Positions 1 through 8,447 of a stretch of DNA of 12,986 nt are shown in pieces. A model generated the notes under the pieces. That model had not been told where the DNA came from and ran no database searches. It saw only the letters and a program-made list of their open reading frames with translations. Location: NCBI GenBank assembly GCA_903908015.1, contig CAIVQI010000104.1:1-12986 (forward strand), given 5' to 3'. Position 1 is the stretch's first letter, and each line of letters begins with the position of its first letter. Source of the stretch: an uncultured Bacteroidota bacterium. GTDB lineage: Bacteria > Bacteroidota > Bacteroidia > UBA7662. The translations under genes were made by a program, and so were the position numbers.

Positions 1-35
1 GGGCGTAACCGACGTGGTAGGGGGTGACTACCCGC

Positions 36-2948
36 CTATAAATCGAGGGTGAGCATGAGGTAGGCGAGGCGGCCCACCCGAGGTCCACCATAAACCTGGA
101 ATACCTTTTTATTGAGCAGATTGGAAGCCCCCAATTTCACATTCATTTTGAGTGAAGGAATGTTTTTATTGATTTGTGCGTCGACCATATCATAGGTAGG
201 AATGCGGCCTGTAAACTGTGGCGAACCTTCAAAAAGGAATCCTTCGATCCATTTGTAATTGACGTTGAAGCCCCAATCAGCCAAGGTAATGCCCGCAAAT
301 TCAGTCACGATTTCGCGCCCACTCAGGCCCACGTTAAATTTATGTTCAGGCGTATTAAAAGCCGGGATGATGGGGTCATCAGTGCCCTCAACATTTAAGC
401 GATTCCAGCTGTAGTTGAAGTTAAAGGAGAGCCAACGGTTGTAGTAGTAGTTACCCCCTACCGCCAATCCTTGCGTGGTGACCCTACTCTGCGCATTGGC
501 CGCCACCCTATAGGCCTGAAGGTTACTGATTCCAAAGTCGGTGATGTTGGCATCGAGCCCGAGCTGGAAACCGATGAAATTGGTGTACCACGAATAATAA
601 TAGCCCAGATCGACATACAGCTTCTTGTACATCCCGCGGTAGCCAAACTCCAGGGTGCGCACTTGCTCCGGCTGGATGGGCGCCACATTGAAATAATCGA
701 GGCGACGGCGGTCGAGGCTATCGAGGTACTTCACAAAAGATGGAACCCGGATCAGAGAATCGAAGCCAGTGAGGTTGCCTAAAAGAATGGCGCGACCGAC
801 ATTATAATAAAGATACTGATCGGCCAGGGTGGGGTTGCGCAAAGCCGAAGAAAACGAGGTTCGCAATACATGCTTTTCCGAGGGTTTGTAGACCAAAGAG
901 GCCGCCGGAGAAACCACATACCGGAAATTTTGGTTTTTATCGAGGCGCACCGTCGTATTGAATTTGAAGTCCCCTAAATCCTTTTCCAGACCCGTATACA
1001 AGCCAAATTCACTATTACGAATCACGCGGTAGGTCGAGTCGGCCTGGAGCGTATCCACAAAGATGCTCCCCCGGCTATCGGGTCTGAACAAGCGTGCGTT
1101 GCCCCCCAATACCCATGTCAGTTTGGAAGGCTCCCAGACGAAGCGCTTCTCCGCTTGGGCGTGGTAGAGGGCCGAGCGGTCGTAGAACATAGTGCCACCC
1201 TCGCGAGGGATGCGTCCAGTAACTGCCTGGAATAAAGAGTCGAATCGCGCCGTTCCGGGCACAAAAAACGGCCTTTCCGATGGGCGGCCCTGGTTGTCGG
1301 CATTGTCGCGCGTTTCTTGGTGCCACAAACGAAGGAGATCACTGTTGGCCCCCAAAACTGAGTCAGCCACGCCGAACTGGCTCAGGAAATTGGGGTAACT
1401 GGGCATGCCCGGGAGGGCATAGACGCGTGGCCGGGGACCAATATTCCCACCCCAGTAGCGGGCGTAGTCGAGGTTCCAGTTTCCGTTGCCCTTCGACGCT
1501 TCCTGCATGCGCAGGGCGGTGAATACGGCATCATAGGAAGAGCCCGCATCCTCACTCGTAGAATAGGCTCTAATAAACCAATTGTCCTTCTTGCGCAGTT
1601 CGATCCGGTTCTGGAGAAAGAAAATATCCCGCAGACTAAAACGGTTGTCGCCCTGATAGACAGTTGTGCCATTGCCAATATTGGCGGCGGCGATGAGCTC
1701 CACATCGGGCTTCAACATGAAGTGCAAAGCACCGGAAAGCTTTAGGTTCCGGGTGTTGTAGTCGACCAAATCCTTCTCCTCATAGCCCGTACGGTAGAAT
1801 ATGCCCAATCCTGGATAATCGCGGGCGCTGTAGGGCTGGGAGTAGTCATTGCCCCCCGAGAGCTGCTCGTCGCCATATCGGTTCACCGCATCGTAACCCC
1901 CGGGGTTGTTGCGGGTAACTGGCGAAAAATCGACCGGATCAAGGTTGGTGGCCTCCCAGTCGTTGGCCCGTAAGTGATATAAATTAACCTTCCAACCGAA
2001 CTTGTCGCGCCCCTGCTTGTCTTTATAGACCTGGGCATAGCGCACGGCTGTTTCCAGCAAAGCCCGTTCACCCGCCTTCACGCTCGCAGTGAGACCGGGA
2101 TGCGTAAAAGGACTTTTTGTTTGCATGCTGATGACCCCATTAAAGGCGTTCGGGCCATAGAAAGCCGAACTCGCGCCCACCACCAGATCCACTTTAAGTA
2201 CATCGAGCTCAGAGGCGCCCAGGAAATTACCCAGCGAGAAGTTGAGGCCGGGTGACTGATTATCGACCCCGTCGATGAGCTGGAGCGAGCGAACCGGCGA
2301 GGTGCTGTTGAAGCCCCGGGTGTTGATGATGACAAAACCCAGACTGGCCGTGGTGAGGTCGACCCCCTTTAAGGTACCCAGGCCCTGATAAAACGAAGGG
2401 GCAGGGGTCTCCTTGATGGCCAGAACATCCATCGCCTCTACCGTGAGGGCCGATTCTCTTTGCTTTTCGGTGATTCGGCTGTCGACCACCTCCACACTAT
2501 TGAGCAACACCTTGTCTTGCTGAAGCTTGATATTCAAGGGCTTGCCATCGCCCGGAGCCTGAACCTCCAGATTTTGGTAGCCGATATAGGAAACGAGCAA
2601 TTTGAGGGGATAGGAACGGTTGTGGCGGAGGGTAAACTTCCCCTGAACATCGCTGGTGGTGCCCATCGATGATCCTTTGATGACCACCGAAGCCCCAATC
2701 AAAGGCTCTCCACTTACCTGATCCTTGATGCTGCCGGTAACGGCCTCTGACCCGCCCTGGGCTTGCAGCTCGCTTGGCATGGCCAGCCATAAAACTGTTA
2801 ATAAAACTGAAAAGAAGCGCCAAATAAGCGATGAAGCAAATGAAGGTTTACGCGGATCAGCGTCGCTGGGGCTAAACGAAGTGATTTTTGAAGGGGAAGC
2901 GGATGCATCACACCATTCAGTACACATAACAGTACGCATTGGATTCAT
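36..2948 (-). CDS. TonB-dependent outer-membrane receptor with carboxypeptidase-regulatory-like domain
   Basis: Predicted outer-membrane active transporter of 970 residues that takes up a ligand using TonB/ExbBD energy. Seen: a hydrophobic stretch at about residues 41-57 followed by LQAQG (a plausible signal peptide), a CarboxypepD_reg-like beta-sandwich at about 70-150 (GEPLIGASVVIKG, YIGYQ), and a plug domain at about 165-280 with INTRGFN, LIDGVDNQ and GASSAFYGPNAFNGVI. A long aromatic-rich beta-barrel fills the rest and ends in LAYLMLTLDL, as expected of a last barrel strand. No SusD-like lipoprotein gene follows and it lacks clear SusC hallmarks, so it is better called a general TonB-dependent receptor; the ligand is unknown. 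The signal peptide is preceded by about 40 polar residues. Met1, Met4 and Met8 all lie upstream of it, so the true start may be internal and non-ATG. It is divergent from the acylase gene. Confidence 0.9.
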   Translation of the reverse strand: MNPMRTVMCTEWCDASASPSKITSFSPSDADPRKPSFASSLIWRFFSVLLTVLWLAMPSELQAQGGSEAVTGSIKDQVSGEPLIGASVVIKGSSMGTTSDVQGKFTLRHNRSYPLKLLVSYIGYQNLEVQAPGDGKPLNIKLQQDKVLLNSVEVVDSRITEKQRESALTVEAMDVLAIKETPAPSFYQGLGTLKGVDLTTASLGFVIINTRGFNSTSPVRSLQLIDGVDNQSPGLNFSLGNFLGASELDVLKVDLVVGASSAFYGPNAFNGVISMQTKSPFTHPGLTASVKAGERALLETAVRYAQVYKDKQGRDKFGWKVNLYHLRANDWEATNLDPVDFSPVTRNNPGGYDAVNRYGDEQLSGGNDYSQPYSARDYPGLGIFYRTGYEEKDLVDYNTRNLKLSGALHFMLKPDVELIAAANIGNGTTVYQGDNRFSLRDIFFLQNRIELRKKDNWFIRAYSTSEDAGSSYDAVFTALRMQEASKGNGNWNLDYARYWGGNIGPRPRVYALPGMPSYPNFLSQFGVADSVLGANSDLLRLWHQETRDNADNQGRPSERPFFVPGTARFDSLFQAVTGRIPREGGTMFYDRSALYHAQAEKRFVWEPSKLTWVLGGNARLFRPDSRGSIFVDTLQADSTYRVIRNSEFGLYTGLEKDLGDFKFNTTVRLDKNQNFRYVVSPAASLVYKPSEKHVLRTSFSSALRNPTLADQYLYYNVGRAILLGNLTGFDSLIRVPSFVKYLDSLDRRRLDYFNVAPIQPEQVRTLEFGYRGMYKKLYVDLGYYYSWYTNFIGFQLGLDANITDFGISNLQAYRVAANAQSRVTTQGLAVGGNYYYNRWLSFNFNYSWNRLNVEGTDDPIIPAFNTPEHKFNVGLSGREIVTEFAGITLADWGFNVNYKWIEGFLFEGSPQFTGRIPTYDMVDAQINKNIPSLKMNVKLGASNLLNKKVFQVYGGPRVGRLAYLMLTLDL

Positions 2949-2972
2949 AGGAAACGGGCTGAATTAGACCTG

Positions 2973-2979
2973 CAAAATA
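2973..2979 (-). promoter_or_regulatory. Possible -7 box for the TonB-dependent receptor
   Basis: On the minus strand this reads TATTTTG, one base shorter than the Bacteroidota -7 consensus TAnnTTTG. It sits about 25 bases before the ATG at 2948. A TTG lies roughly 22 bases further upstream. The match is imperfect, so this is only a candidate in the 126-base divergent intergenic region. Confidence 0.25.
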
Positions 2980-3065
2980 CGAGGGTAAAAGATAATAATA
3001 ACAACCCGTCCGCATCTGATGACCACACGAGGCGCTAATCCTTAGACTTTACCATAAAAACCTAT

Positions 3066-3073
3066 TATTTTTG
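3066..3073 (+). promoter_or_regulatory. Candidate -7 box for the acylase-TM-crtY operon
   Basis: TATTTTTG matches the Bacteroidota -7 consensus TAnnTTTG exactly. The upstream -33 TTTG element is not convincing; the nearest candidate is TTAG at 3042-3045. If used, transcription would begin around 3080, only a few bases before the preferred ATG at 3087. That would give an almost leaderless message and would exclude the TTG at 3075 as a start. Confidence 0.35.
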
Positions 3074-3086
3074 ATTGAATGAAACT

Positions 3087-5435
3087 ATGAAGAAACTCTT
3101 ATTCTTGGTGCTGACCGCAACTTGGCTGTGGGCGGCCCAACAAAACTGGGGCAGTCTGCCCGTTTTAGCCCAATTTTTCACCTGGCCAACCTCCCCCCTA
3201 AAAATAGACCAACGCTTCAGCTTGAGCGAACGCTTTGAACGGAGTCCGTATGGGCCCGTTTCGGTGGGCTACGACAGCCTGGGTATCCCCTATATTTTCG
3301 CGGAGAACGACGAGGCGGCGGACTATGCCACCGGATTCGTACACGCCCGCGACCGATTGTTCCAAATGGAAATGGCTGTTCGGGTGGTGAAAGGGCAGCT
3401 CAGCGCGGTGGCGGGTGAACGAGCGCTGCAGAGCGATCTGTTTTGGCGTAAATTTCAGTTCGACAGTCTGGCGGTGATCTGGTATCAGGGGATGGCAGAC
3501 AGTGTCCCCGAACTCGCCAAACGGATGGAGGCCTACGCCGCAGGAGTGAACCATTATATCGGTCGACTGACGCCAGCAAGCCTGCCCCTCGAATTTCACC
3601 TGCTCGGCATCCAGCCCTCGGAATGGAAAAAGGAGAATATGTTCTACTTGCTTCGGTTTATGTCGCACATTCTCACTTATAACGAAAACGACCTTGCCGC
3701 GAGTGAGGTCAATGCCCGCATTGGGCCCGAACTCAGCTCGTTTTGGTATCCCCATACCACCCGTACCCCCCACCCAATCTACCCCGATTTCAGCCTGACC
3801 GACAGCATGATGCAGGAGCTTATACCGCGGGTGAGCGAGGAACTGGACCAGGGCAGCGGGCATTCATACCCCCAAGCGCGAGTGGTGAACCTCGACGATA
3901 CCCCGCTGGGCAGCAACAATTGGGTGGTTCGGGGCAGTCAATCCGCCTCCACCTACCCCTTGCTGTGCAACGATACCCACCTCGAAACCGCGCTGCCCTC
4001 CACGTGGTATGAGATCCATAAGTCGGTGGGCGGACACATTCGAAGGGGGCTCAGCATCGCCGGATCGCCCTTTGTGATCAGTGGATTCAACAACGATGTG
4101 GCCTGGGGAATGACCAACGCTACCTGGGATTTGGTCGACTTCTATGCACTGGAGGTGAATTCAGAGGGCACCCACTACAAACTCGATGGCCGTTGGGAAC
4201 CCCTTCGTCCCTTCACCGCAGACATTGCAGTCAAGGGTGGCAAAGCTGTTAAAAAAACCTACTACAGCACCCATTTCGGGGTGGCCGATACCCTGGCAGG
4301 GCGCTACTTAGCCGTGCATTGGATCGGACAGCACCCCTCCAATGAAGGCCTCACATTTCATGGCTTTGAAAAAGCCCGCAGTCTGGCCGAAGCGCAGGCT
4401 GCCCTCGAGCATTATTGGCAACCCCCCCAAAACTTTGTTTTGGCCGACCGAACCGGGCACATCGGGGGGGTAACTGCCGGAGGTGCATGCCTTCACCCCT
4501 TGCCTGCCAAGGGCATCCGCAAAGGCAACCGACGCGATCAACTCATCGGTTTCACCCGCCTGCAGGCCTACCTCAATTCGGTCGATCCGCCTTCCGACTA
4601 TTGGCACAGCGCCAACCAGGAACAGATCAACCATCCCCTGGCTGCGCACATCAGTACGCGTTATGAATCTTCCGGCCGAGGACGGCGCATTACTGATCTA
4701 ATCGACACCCTGCCACCGCTCAATTTTTATGGGATGCGGCAAATGCACATGGATGTGGTGGATATGGACTTCCCCATCTTGCGTGATGTATTGGTGAAGG
4801 TGAGTGGGCCGATGAACATTTGGTTTTCGGTATGGGATGGAAGAATGGATACGGCTCATGTATTGCCTACCATGTTCTACAACTTCAAAAACCACCTCCG
4901 TAACCGGGTGGTGGCTCATTTGGGGTGTGGAGACCGCCTTCCTCCCCTAGAACAACATATTTTTACCGTGCTGGCGAGCGAAGACAGCGTTCCGATTGCT
5001 GGCGGACGTCGTCTGGCTTCCCTTGCGCTGGCCAAGGAGGCGTGGGACAGCAGCATGGTTGATTTGCTATTAAGATTCGGAGAAGATTTGTCAGAATTGG
5101 TCTACGGAAAATTCCACAAGACACTCATAGCGCATCGATTGAAATTGCCCGCCCTCAGCATACCCGAATTCGCATCTCCAGGCAGCAACCGAACGGTTAA
5201 TGTGGCCAGTCGCCTCCCCAGTACACATGCCGCCAGCATGCGCACCATCATTGAAATGCGCCCCGAAGGTCCGCGGGCATTCATGCACCTAACAGGCGGA
5301 CAAAGTGGGCGGTTCAACAGCCCCAACTATTCCGACCAGGTGCAGACCTGGCTGGATGGACACTATCATGCCTTCCGGCCTGTGGGCACTTTCAAGGAAG
5401 ACGATTATGTATCCACCTACCGTTTTGACCGCTAA
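3087..5435 (+). CDS. Penicillin acylase family (Ntn hydrolase) amidase, exported
   Basis: An S45-family N-terminal nucleophile hydrolase of 782 residues. The family is made as a precursor that cleaves itself into alpha and beta chains and hydrolyses amide bonds of beta-lactams, acyl-homoserine lactones or other N-acyl compounds. Seen: an N-terminal MKKLLFLVLTATWLWA signal or anchor segment without a lipobox cysteine; the alpha-chain signature HARDRLFQMEMAVRVVKGQL; the processing site LGSNNWVV, with the predicted nucleophile Ser276 following Gly at 3912-3914; and the beta-chain blocks DTHLETALPSTWYEIH and GFNNDVAWGMTNATWDLVDFY. Length is typical. I chose the ATG at 3087 over the in-frame TTG at 3075 because it begins a standard signal sequence and the TTG almost abuts the -7 box. 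The next gene starts 9 bases after the stop. Substrate cannot be told from sequence; periplasmic location is inferred. Confidence 0.9.
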   Translation: MKKLLFLVLTATWLWAAQQNWGSLPVLAQFFTWPTSPLKIDQRFSLSERFERSPYGPVSVGYDSLGIPYIFAENDEAADYATGFVHARDRLFQMEMAVRVVKGQLSAVAGERALQSDLFWRKFQFDSLAVIWYQGMADSVPELAKRMEAYAAGVNHYIGRLTPASLPLEFHLLGIQPSEWKKENMFYLLRFMSHILTYNENDLAASEVNARIGPELSSFWYPHTTRTPHPIYPDFSLTDSMMQELIPRVSEELDQGSGHSYPQARVVNLDDTPLGSNNWVVRGSQSASTYPLLCNDTHLETALPSTWYEIHKSVGGHIRRGLSIAGSPFVISGFNNDVAWGMTNATWDLVDFYALEVNSEGTHYKLDGRWEPLRPFTADIAVKGGKAVKKTYYSTHFGVADTLAGRYLAVHWIGQHPSNEGLTFHGFEKARSLAEAQAALEHYWQPPQNFVLADRTGHIGGVTAGGACLHPLPAKGIRKGNRRDQLIGFTRLQAYLNSVDPPSDYWHSANQEQINHPLAAHISTRYESSGRGRRITDLIDTLPPLNFYGMRQMHMDVVDMDFPILRDVLVKVSGPMNIWFSVWDGRMDTAHVLPTMFYNFKNHLRNRVVAHLGCGDRLPPLEQHIFTVLASEDSVPIAGGRRLASLALAKEAWDSSMVDLLLRFGEDLSELVYGKFHKTLIAHRLKLPALSIPEFASPGSNRTVNVASRLPSTHAASMRTIIEMRPEGPRAFMHLTGGQSGRFNSPNYSDQVQTWLDGHYHAFRPVGTFKEDDYVSTYRFDR

Positions 5436-5444
5436 TTATTTGAT

Positions 5445-5810
5445 ATGCGCATTCCCTCTCAATTTTTTTGGTATTTTCTGGCATTGGTTAGCCTTGTCCA
5501 CGTGCAGTTCAACTTGGCCAACTTTTGGCTGTTGGTAGGGGCTTCTGTGGTCATAGGCTGCCTGCCCATACGAGGCGTTCGGTGGTGGCACTTCGCCATG
5601 TTGTCGCTTGCCTCTTTGTTGTGCTGCATGGCACTCAAATTTCCTGAAGCCAAGACACTCCACATGCTCGCTTCGGTGAGTCAACTCCCCGCCCCGCTTC
5701 TGATTGTGATGACCATGGTGGTCACCGCCATCACGGTCACGCTCACCTCCTTCACCAGTCACCTTCTGCTGGCGCGTAGTTTATTTCCACCCTCTCTGTG
5801 GAAGCGGTAA
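5445..5810 (+). CDS. Small unrecognised integral membrane protein
   Basis: A 121-residue protein I do not recognise. It is strongly hydrophobic with about three or four membrane segments, near residues 7-22, 25-40, 47-65 and 81-105, and a basic end (SLWKR). It starts 9 bases after the acylase stop, and its 3' end overlaps the GTG start of the lycopene cyclase by 13 bases. Such tight packing argues that it is translated and co-transcribed. I looked for the short lycopene cyclase subunits CrtYc/CrtYd, which have similar size and topology, but saw no PxE(E/D)-type signature. A role in carotenoid metabolism is possible from position only. Confidence 0.65.
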   Translation: MRIPSQFFWYFLALVSLVHVQFNLANFWLLVGASVVIGCLPIRGVRWWHFAMLSLASLLCCMALKFPEAKTLHMLASVSQLPAPLLIVMTMVVTAITVTLTSFTSHLLLARSLFPPSLWKR

Positions 5811-6967
5811 AAGGAACGGCCTACGACTACATCATTGCAGGGGCTGGTGCGGCCGGCCTCAGCCTCGCACTGCGGCTGTCGCATCCCGATTTCAGCAACC
5901 GCCGCATCCTGCTCATCGACCGCAGTGCCAAAACAGAAAACGACCGTACTTGGTGTTTTTGGGAGGACGGCGACGGACTGTTCGACTCTGTATGCAAGAG
6001 ACAATGGTCGCAGCTCGATTTTTTTGGTCCCAACACAGCCCGACAACTCGACCTATCGGGCTACCGCTACAAAATGCTGCGTGGCCCCGACTTCTACCGA
6101 TTCGCCCTCGATCAAATATCCGCCTGCAGCCATATTGAGTGGTGCCAGGCAGAAATCTACCACACCGGGCATGGTGAAACAGGTGCCGAAGTGCACACCT
6201 CTGCCGGTAGCTTCTCAGCGCGATGGGTGTTTTCCAGCCTCCTCGAAAACGACGTACTGAAATCGGCCCAGCAGGGGCATTTCCTATGGCAACATTTTTT
6301 GGGGTGGGAAATTCAGACGGATCAAGCGGTATTTAACCCCAACTGCCCGGTGTTCATGGACTTTCGCACACCACAGCGCGACGGAACCTGTTTTGTTTAT
6401 GTGCTGCCATACTCATCCAACTATGCCCTCGTGGAATACACCGTTTTTTCGGCAGAGGTGTGGCCGACCTACGCCTATGAAGATGGCCTCCGTTCGTATT
6501 TGAAGTCACACCTCCAACTGGGTTCCTGGCAAGTTGGGCATGTGGAGGAGGGTAAAATTCCCATGAGCAGCGCTGTTTTTCCCGTGCGCAGGGGACATGT
6601 GGTATTTTTGGGGACAGCGGGTGGACAAACCAAAGGGTCCACAGGATATACCTTTAGCAACATCCAAAGGCACAGCGATGCCATAGCCGCATTACTCCGC
6701 CAGGCCCGTCCACCCATCGTAACCCCCGATTTTAGGCGACAACGCTACCATCTCTACGACAATACCCTGTTGTCGGTGCTTTGTCTGGGCGATTACAGCG
6801 GGGCTGAACTCTTTGAGCGGTTGTTTACACGGAATCCAGCCCGCCGCATGTTGCGCTTTCTCGATGAAGCCGCCCATTTCGGCGAAGAGTTGCAGGTCAT
6901 GAACAGCGTTCCGCGCCGCCTCTTTGCCCGGCGCTTCATGCAAGAGTGGTTTAGTAGGCGGGACTAG
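5798..6967 (+). CDS. crtY: Lycopene beta-cyclase, CrtY type
   Basis: FAD/NAD(P)-binding cyclase of 389 residues that closes the ends of lycopene into beta-rings to give beta-carotene, acting at the membrane. Seen: an N-terminal dinucleotide-binding motif YDYIIAGAGAAGLSLALRL (about 9-27), then LLIDRSAKTENDRTWCFWED (about 38-57), characteristic of CrtY. LVEYT (211-215) corresponds to the FLEET-like active-site motif with acidic Glu213, and GTAGGQTKGSTGYTF (272-286) is the conserved C-terminal cyclase block. The only reasonable start is GTG at 5798: in frame, a TAG lies just upstream at 5777-5779. It overlaps the preceding membrane-protein gene by 13 bases, suggesting translational coupling. No crtB, crtI or crtZ is visible here, so the rest of the pathway must be elsewhere. 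Confidence 0.9.
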   Translation: MEAVKGTAYDYIIAGAGAAGLSLALRLSHPDFSNRRILLIDRSAKTENDRTWCFWEDGDGLFDSVCKRQWSQLDFFGPNTARQLDLSGYRYKMLRGPDFYRFALDQISACSHIEWCQAEIYHTGHGETGAEVHTSAGSFSARWVFSSLLENDVLKSAQQGHFLWQHFLGWEIQTDQAVFNPNCPVFMDFRTPQRDGTCFVYVLPYSSNYALVEYTVFSAEVWPTYAYEDGLRSYLKSHLQLGSWQVGHVEEGKIPMSSAVFPVRRGHVVFLGTAGGQTKGSTGYTFSNIQRHSDAIAALLRQARPPIVTPDFRRQRYHLYDNTLLSVLCLGDYSGAELFERLFTRNPARRMLRFLDEAAHFGEELQVMNSVPRRLFARRFMQEWFSRRD

Positions 6968-6998
6968 CCAGACGCCAGCATTGTCCGTTCGTTTTCTG

Positions 6999-7565
6999 TC
7001 AAACGGTCATAATTTCCTTTTCCTTGACCACAAGAAGCTCATCGATGCGTGCAATTTGTTTGTCGGTCAATTGCTGAACACGTGTTTCGCCTTCTTTCAC
7101 CATATCCTCCGGAACACCATCCTTTTGAAGCTTTTTGATGGCCTCATTGGCATCGCGACGAATGTTACGTACGGCAACTTTGGCCGTTTCACCTTCGTTT
7201 TTGGTTCGCTTCACCAATTCACGCCGACGCTCTTCCGTCAGCGGGGGTACGTGAATGCGAATCACTGATCCATCATTCGATGGGGTTAGACCCAAATTCG
7301 CTATGATAATCGCCTTTTCAATGGGTTGCAACATCGATTTCTCCCAAGGCTGAATGACCATCGTGCGCGCATCCGAAGTGGATAAACCAGCTACCTGGTT
7401 GAGGGGCGTGGGGTTGCCGTAGTAATCGACCTTGATGCCATCGAGCACGGCCGTATTGGCCTTTCCGGCCCTGATTTTGGCCATTTCAATCGTGAGGTGA
7501 TGAATGGCCTTGCCCATATCCTCTTCTGCTTGGTCGAGGTACAGCTGTATGTCTTCGTGAATCAT
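6999..7565 (-). CDS. frr: Ribosome recycling factor
   Basis: A 188-residue protein, normal length for the family. With EF-G it splits the post-termination 70S ribosome so that the subunits can be reused. Seen: the N-terminal helix with KIRAGKANTAVLDGIKVDYYG (about 30-50), the small beta domain with TPLNQVA and VIQPWEK, then HVPPLTEERRRELVK and the conserved AVRNIRRDANEAIKKL helix (131-146). The family usually has RTGRA where this protein has RAGKA. It is the last gene of the minus-strand translation block and starts 5 bases after the pyrH stop. It is convergent with crtY, with only 31 bases between the two stops. Confidence 0.97.
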   Translation of the reverse strand: MIHEDIQLYLDQAEEDMGKAIHHLTIEMAKIRAGKANTAVLDGIKVDYYGNPTPLNQVAGLSTSDARTMVIQPWEKSMLQPIEKAIIIANLGLTPSNDGSVIRIHVPPLTEERRRELVKRTKNEGETAKVAVRNIRRDANEAIKKLQKDGVPEDMVKEGETRVQQLTDKQIARIDELLVVKEKEIMTV

Positions 7566-7570
7566 GGTCT

Positions 7571-8290
7571 CTATTGGGATGATTTGGAGGTGACGAGTGT
7601 GCCGACTTCCTCGCCTTGCACAACCCGAAGCAGGTTACCAATTCGGTTCATATCAAATACAATGATGGGCAGTTCGTTTTCCTGACAGAGGGTAAAAGCC
7701 GTCATGTCCATCACCCGAAGGTTGTCGCGCAAGGCGAGGTCAAATCCGATTCGGTCGTAGCGCGTAGCCGTTGGGTCCTTCTCGGGGTCAGCGGTGTAGA
7801 TCCCGTCGACCCGGGTACCCTTCAGAATCACATCGGCCTGAATTTCAATGGCGCGGAGGGAGGCCGCTGTATCTGTGGTGAAGTACGGATTTCCGGTGCC
7901 AGCGCCAAACAAAACCACGCGGCCTTTCTCGAGGTGACGAATAGCACGGCGACGGATGAAAGGCTCAGCAATTTGCTCCATTTTGATGGCTGATTGCAGT
8001 CGCGTTTTCACGCCCATCTTTTCGAGAGCCGCCTGGAGGGCCATGCTGTTGATCATGGTCGCCAGCATGCCCATATAATCGCCTTGAGCCCGATCCATTC
8101 CCCCACTTTCAGCTTGTACGCCCCTAAAAATATTGCCCCCACCCACCACAATCGCTAATTCGACACCGGCTTCCCAAGCCACCTTCACTTCGCGTGCATA
8201 TTGATCGAGTACCTGTTGATCAATACCGAAGGCTTTATCACCCATCAGGGCTTCGCCACTCAATTTAAGCAAGATCCTTTTGTATTTCAT
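7571..8290 (-). CDS. pyrH: UMP kinase
   Basis: Bacterial UMP kinase of 239 residues, of the amino-acid-kinase fold, which phosphorylates UMP to UDP with ATP in pyrimidine nucleotide synthesis. Seen: KRILLKLSGEAL (4-15) at the phosphate-binding start, VVGGGNIFRG (48-57), MDRAQGDYMGMLAT (65-78), GAGTGNPYFTTDTAA (129-143) and VMDMTAFTLC (193-202). The frame stays open upstream to an ATG at 8386, but that extension is translated from the terminator hairpin between tsf and pyrH and has no counterpart in the family. The ATG at 8290 gives the expected MKYKRILLKLSGEAL beginning. It is followed 5 bases later by frr. Confidence 0.96.
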   Translation of the reverse strand: MKYKRILLKLSGEALMGDKAFGIDQQVLDQYAREVKVAWEAGVELAIVVGGGNIFRGVQAESGGMDRAQGDYMGMLATMINSMALQAALEKMGVKTRLQSAIKMEQIAEPFIRRRAIRHLEKGRVVLFGAGTGNPYFTTDTAASLRAIEIQADVILKGTRVDGIYTADPEKDPTATRYDRIGFDLALRDNLRVMDMTAFTLCQENELPIIVFDMNRIGNLLRVVQGEEVGTLVTSKSSQ

Positions 8291-8356
8291 ACCAAATGCG
8301 AAAGTATGAATTTCCTGCGATGCTTCGTTGGGGGTAGTGGATAAAGATAAGAAATG

Positions 8357-8384
8357 AAAAATGCCCATCCCGAATGGGATAGGC
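8357..8384 (-). terminator. Intrinsic terminator between tsf and pyrH
   Basis: Read on the minus strand, GCCTATCCC (8384-8376) and GGGATGGGC (8371-8363) form a nine-pair stem with one A-C mismatch. The loop is a four-base ATTC, followed at once by ATTTTTC. This is a classic GC-rich hairpin plus U-tract. It lies 63 bases past the tsf stop and 66 bases before the pyrH start. It may end the rplM-tsf transcript or act as a partial attenuator that lowers pyrH-frr expression. Confidence 0.75.
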
Positions 8385-8447
8385 ACTCACATTGTTGTTG
8401 TAGGAATTGAAGTAATGTTCGTTGGAAGCCGATGCTGGTGGGGATTA

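Noticed and set aside
14..33. Terminator hairpin after the TonB-dependent receptor
   Set aside because: GGTAG and CTACC form only a 5-pair stem with a 7-base loop and no T-tract follows on the minus strand. The window ends too soon to judge.
3198..3863. Long minus-strand open frame of 221 codons inside the acylase gene
   Set aside because: It lies opposite well-conserved acylase motifs and its translation shows no recognisable domain. It is a shadow of the coding strand.
5445..5810. Small membrane protein as a CrtYc or CrtYd lycopene cyclase subunit
   Set aside because: Size and topology fit, but the expected acidic PxE-type signature is not visible and a complete CrtY follows.
6957..7006. 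Bidirectional terminator between crtY and frr
   Set aside because: Only short stems are present (GGCG with CGCC, and CCGTT with AACGG over a 12-base loop), without a clean T-tract on either strand. The second one reaches into the frr coding sequence.
8291..8386. N-terminal extension of pyrH to an ATG at 8386
   Set aside because: The extension is translated from the terminator hairpin and its T-tract, and UMP kinases begin at the KRILLKLSGEAL strand encoded from 8290.
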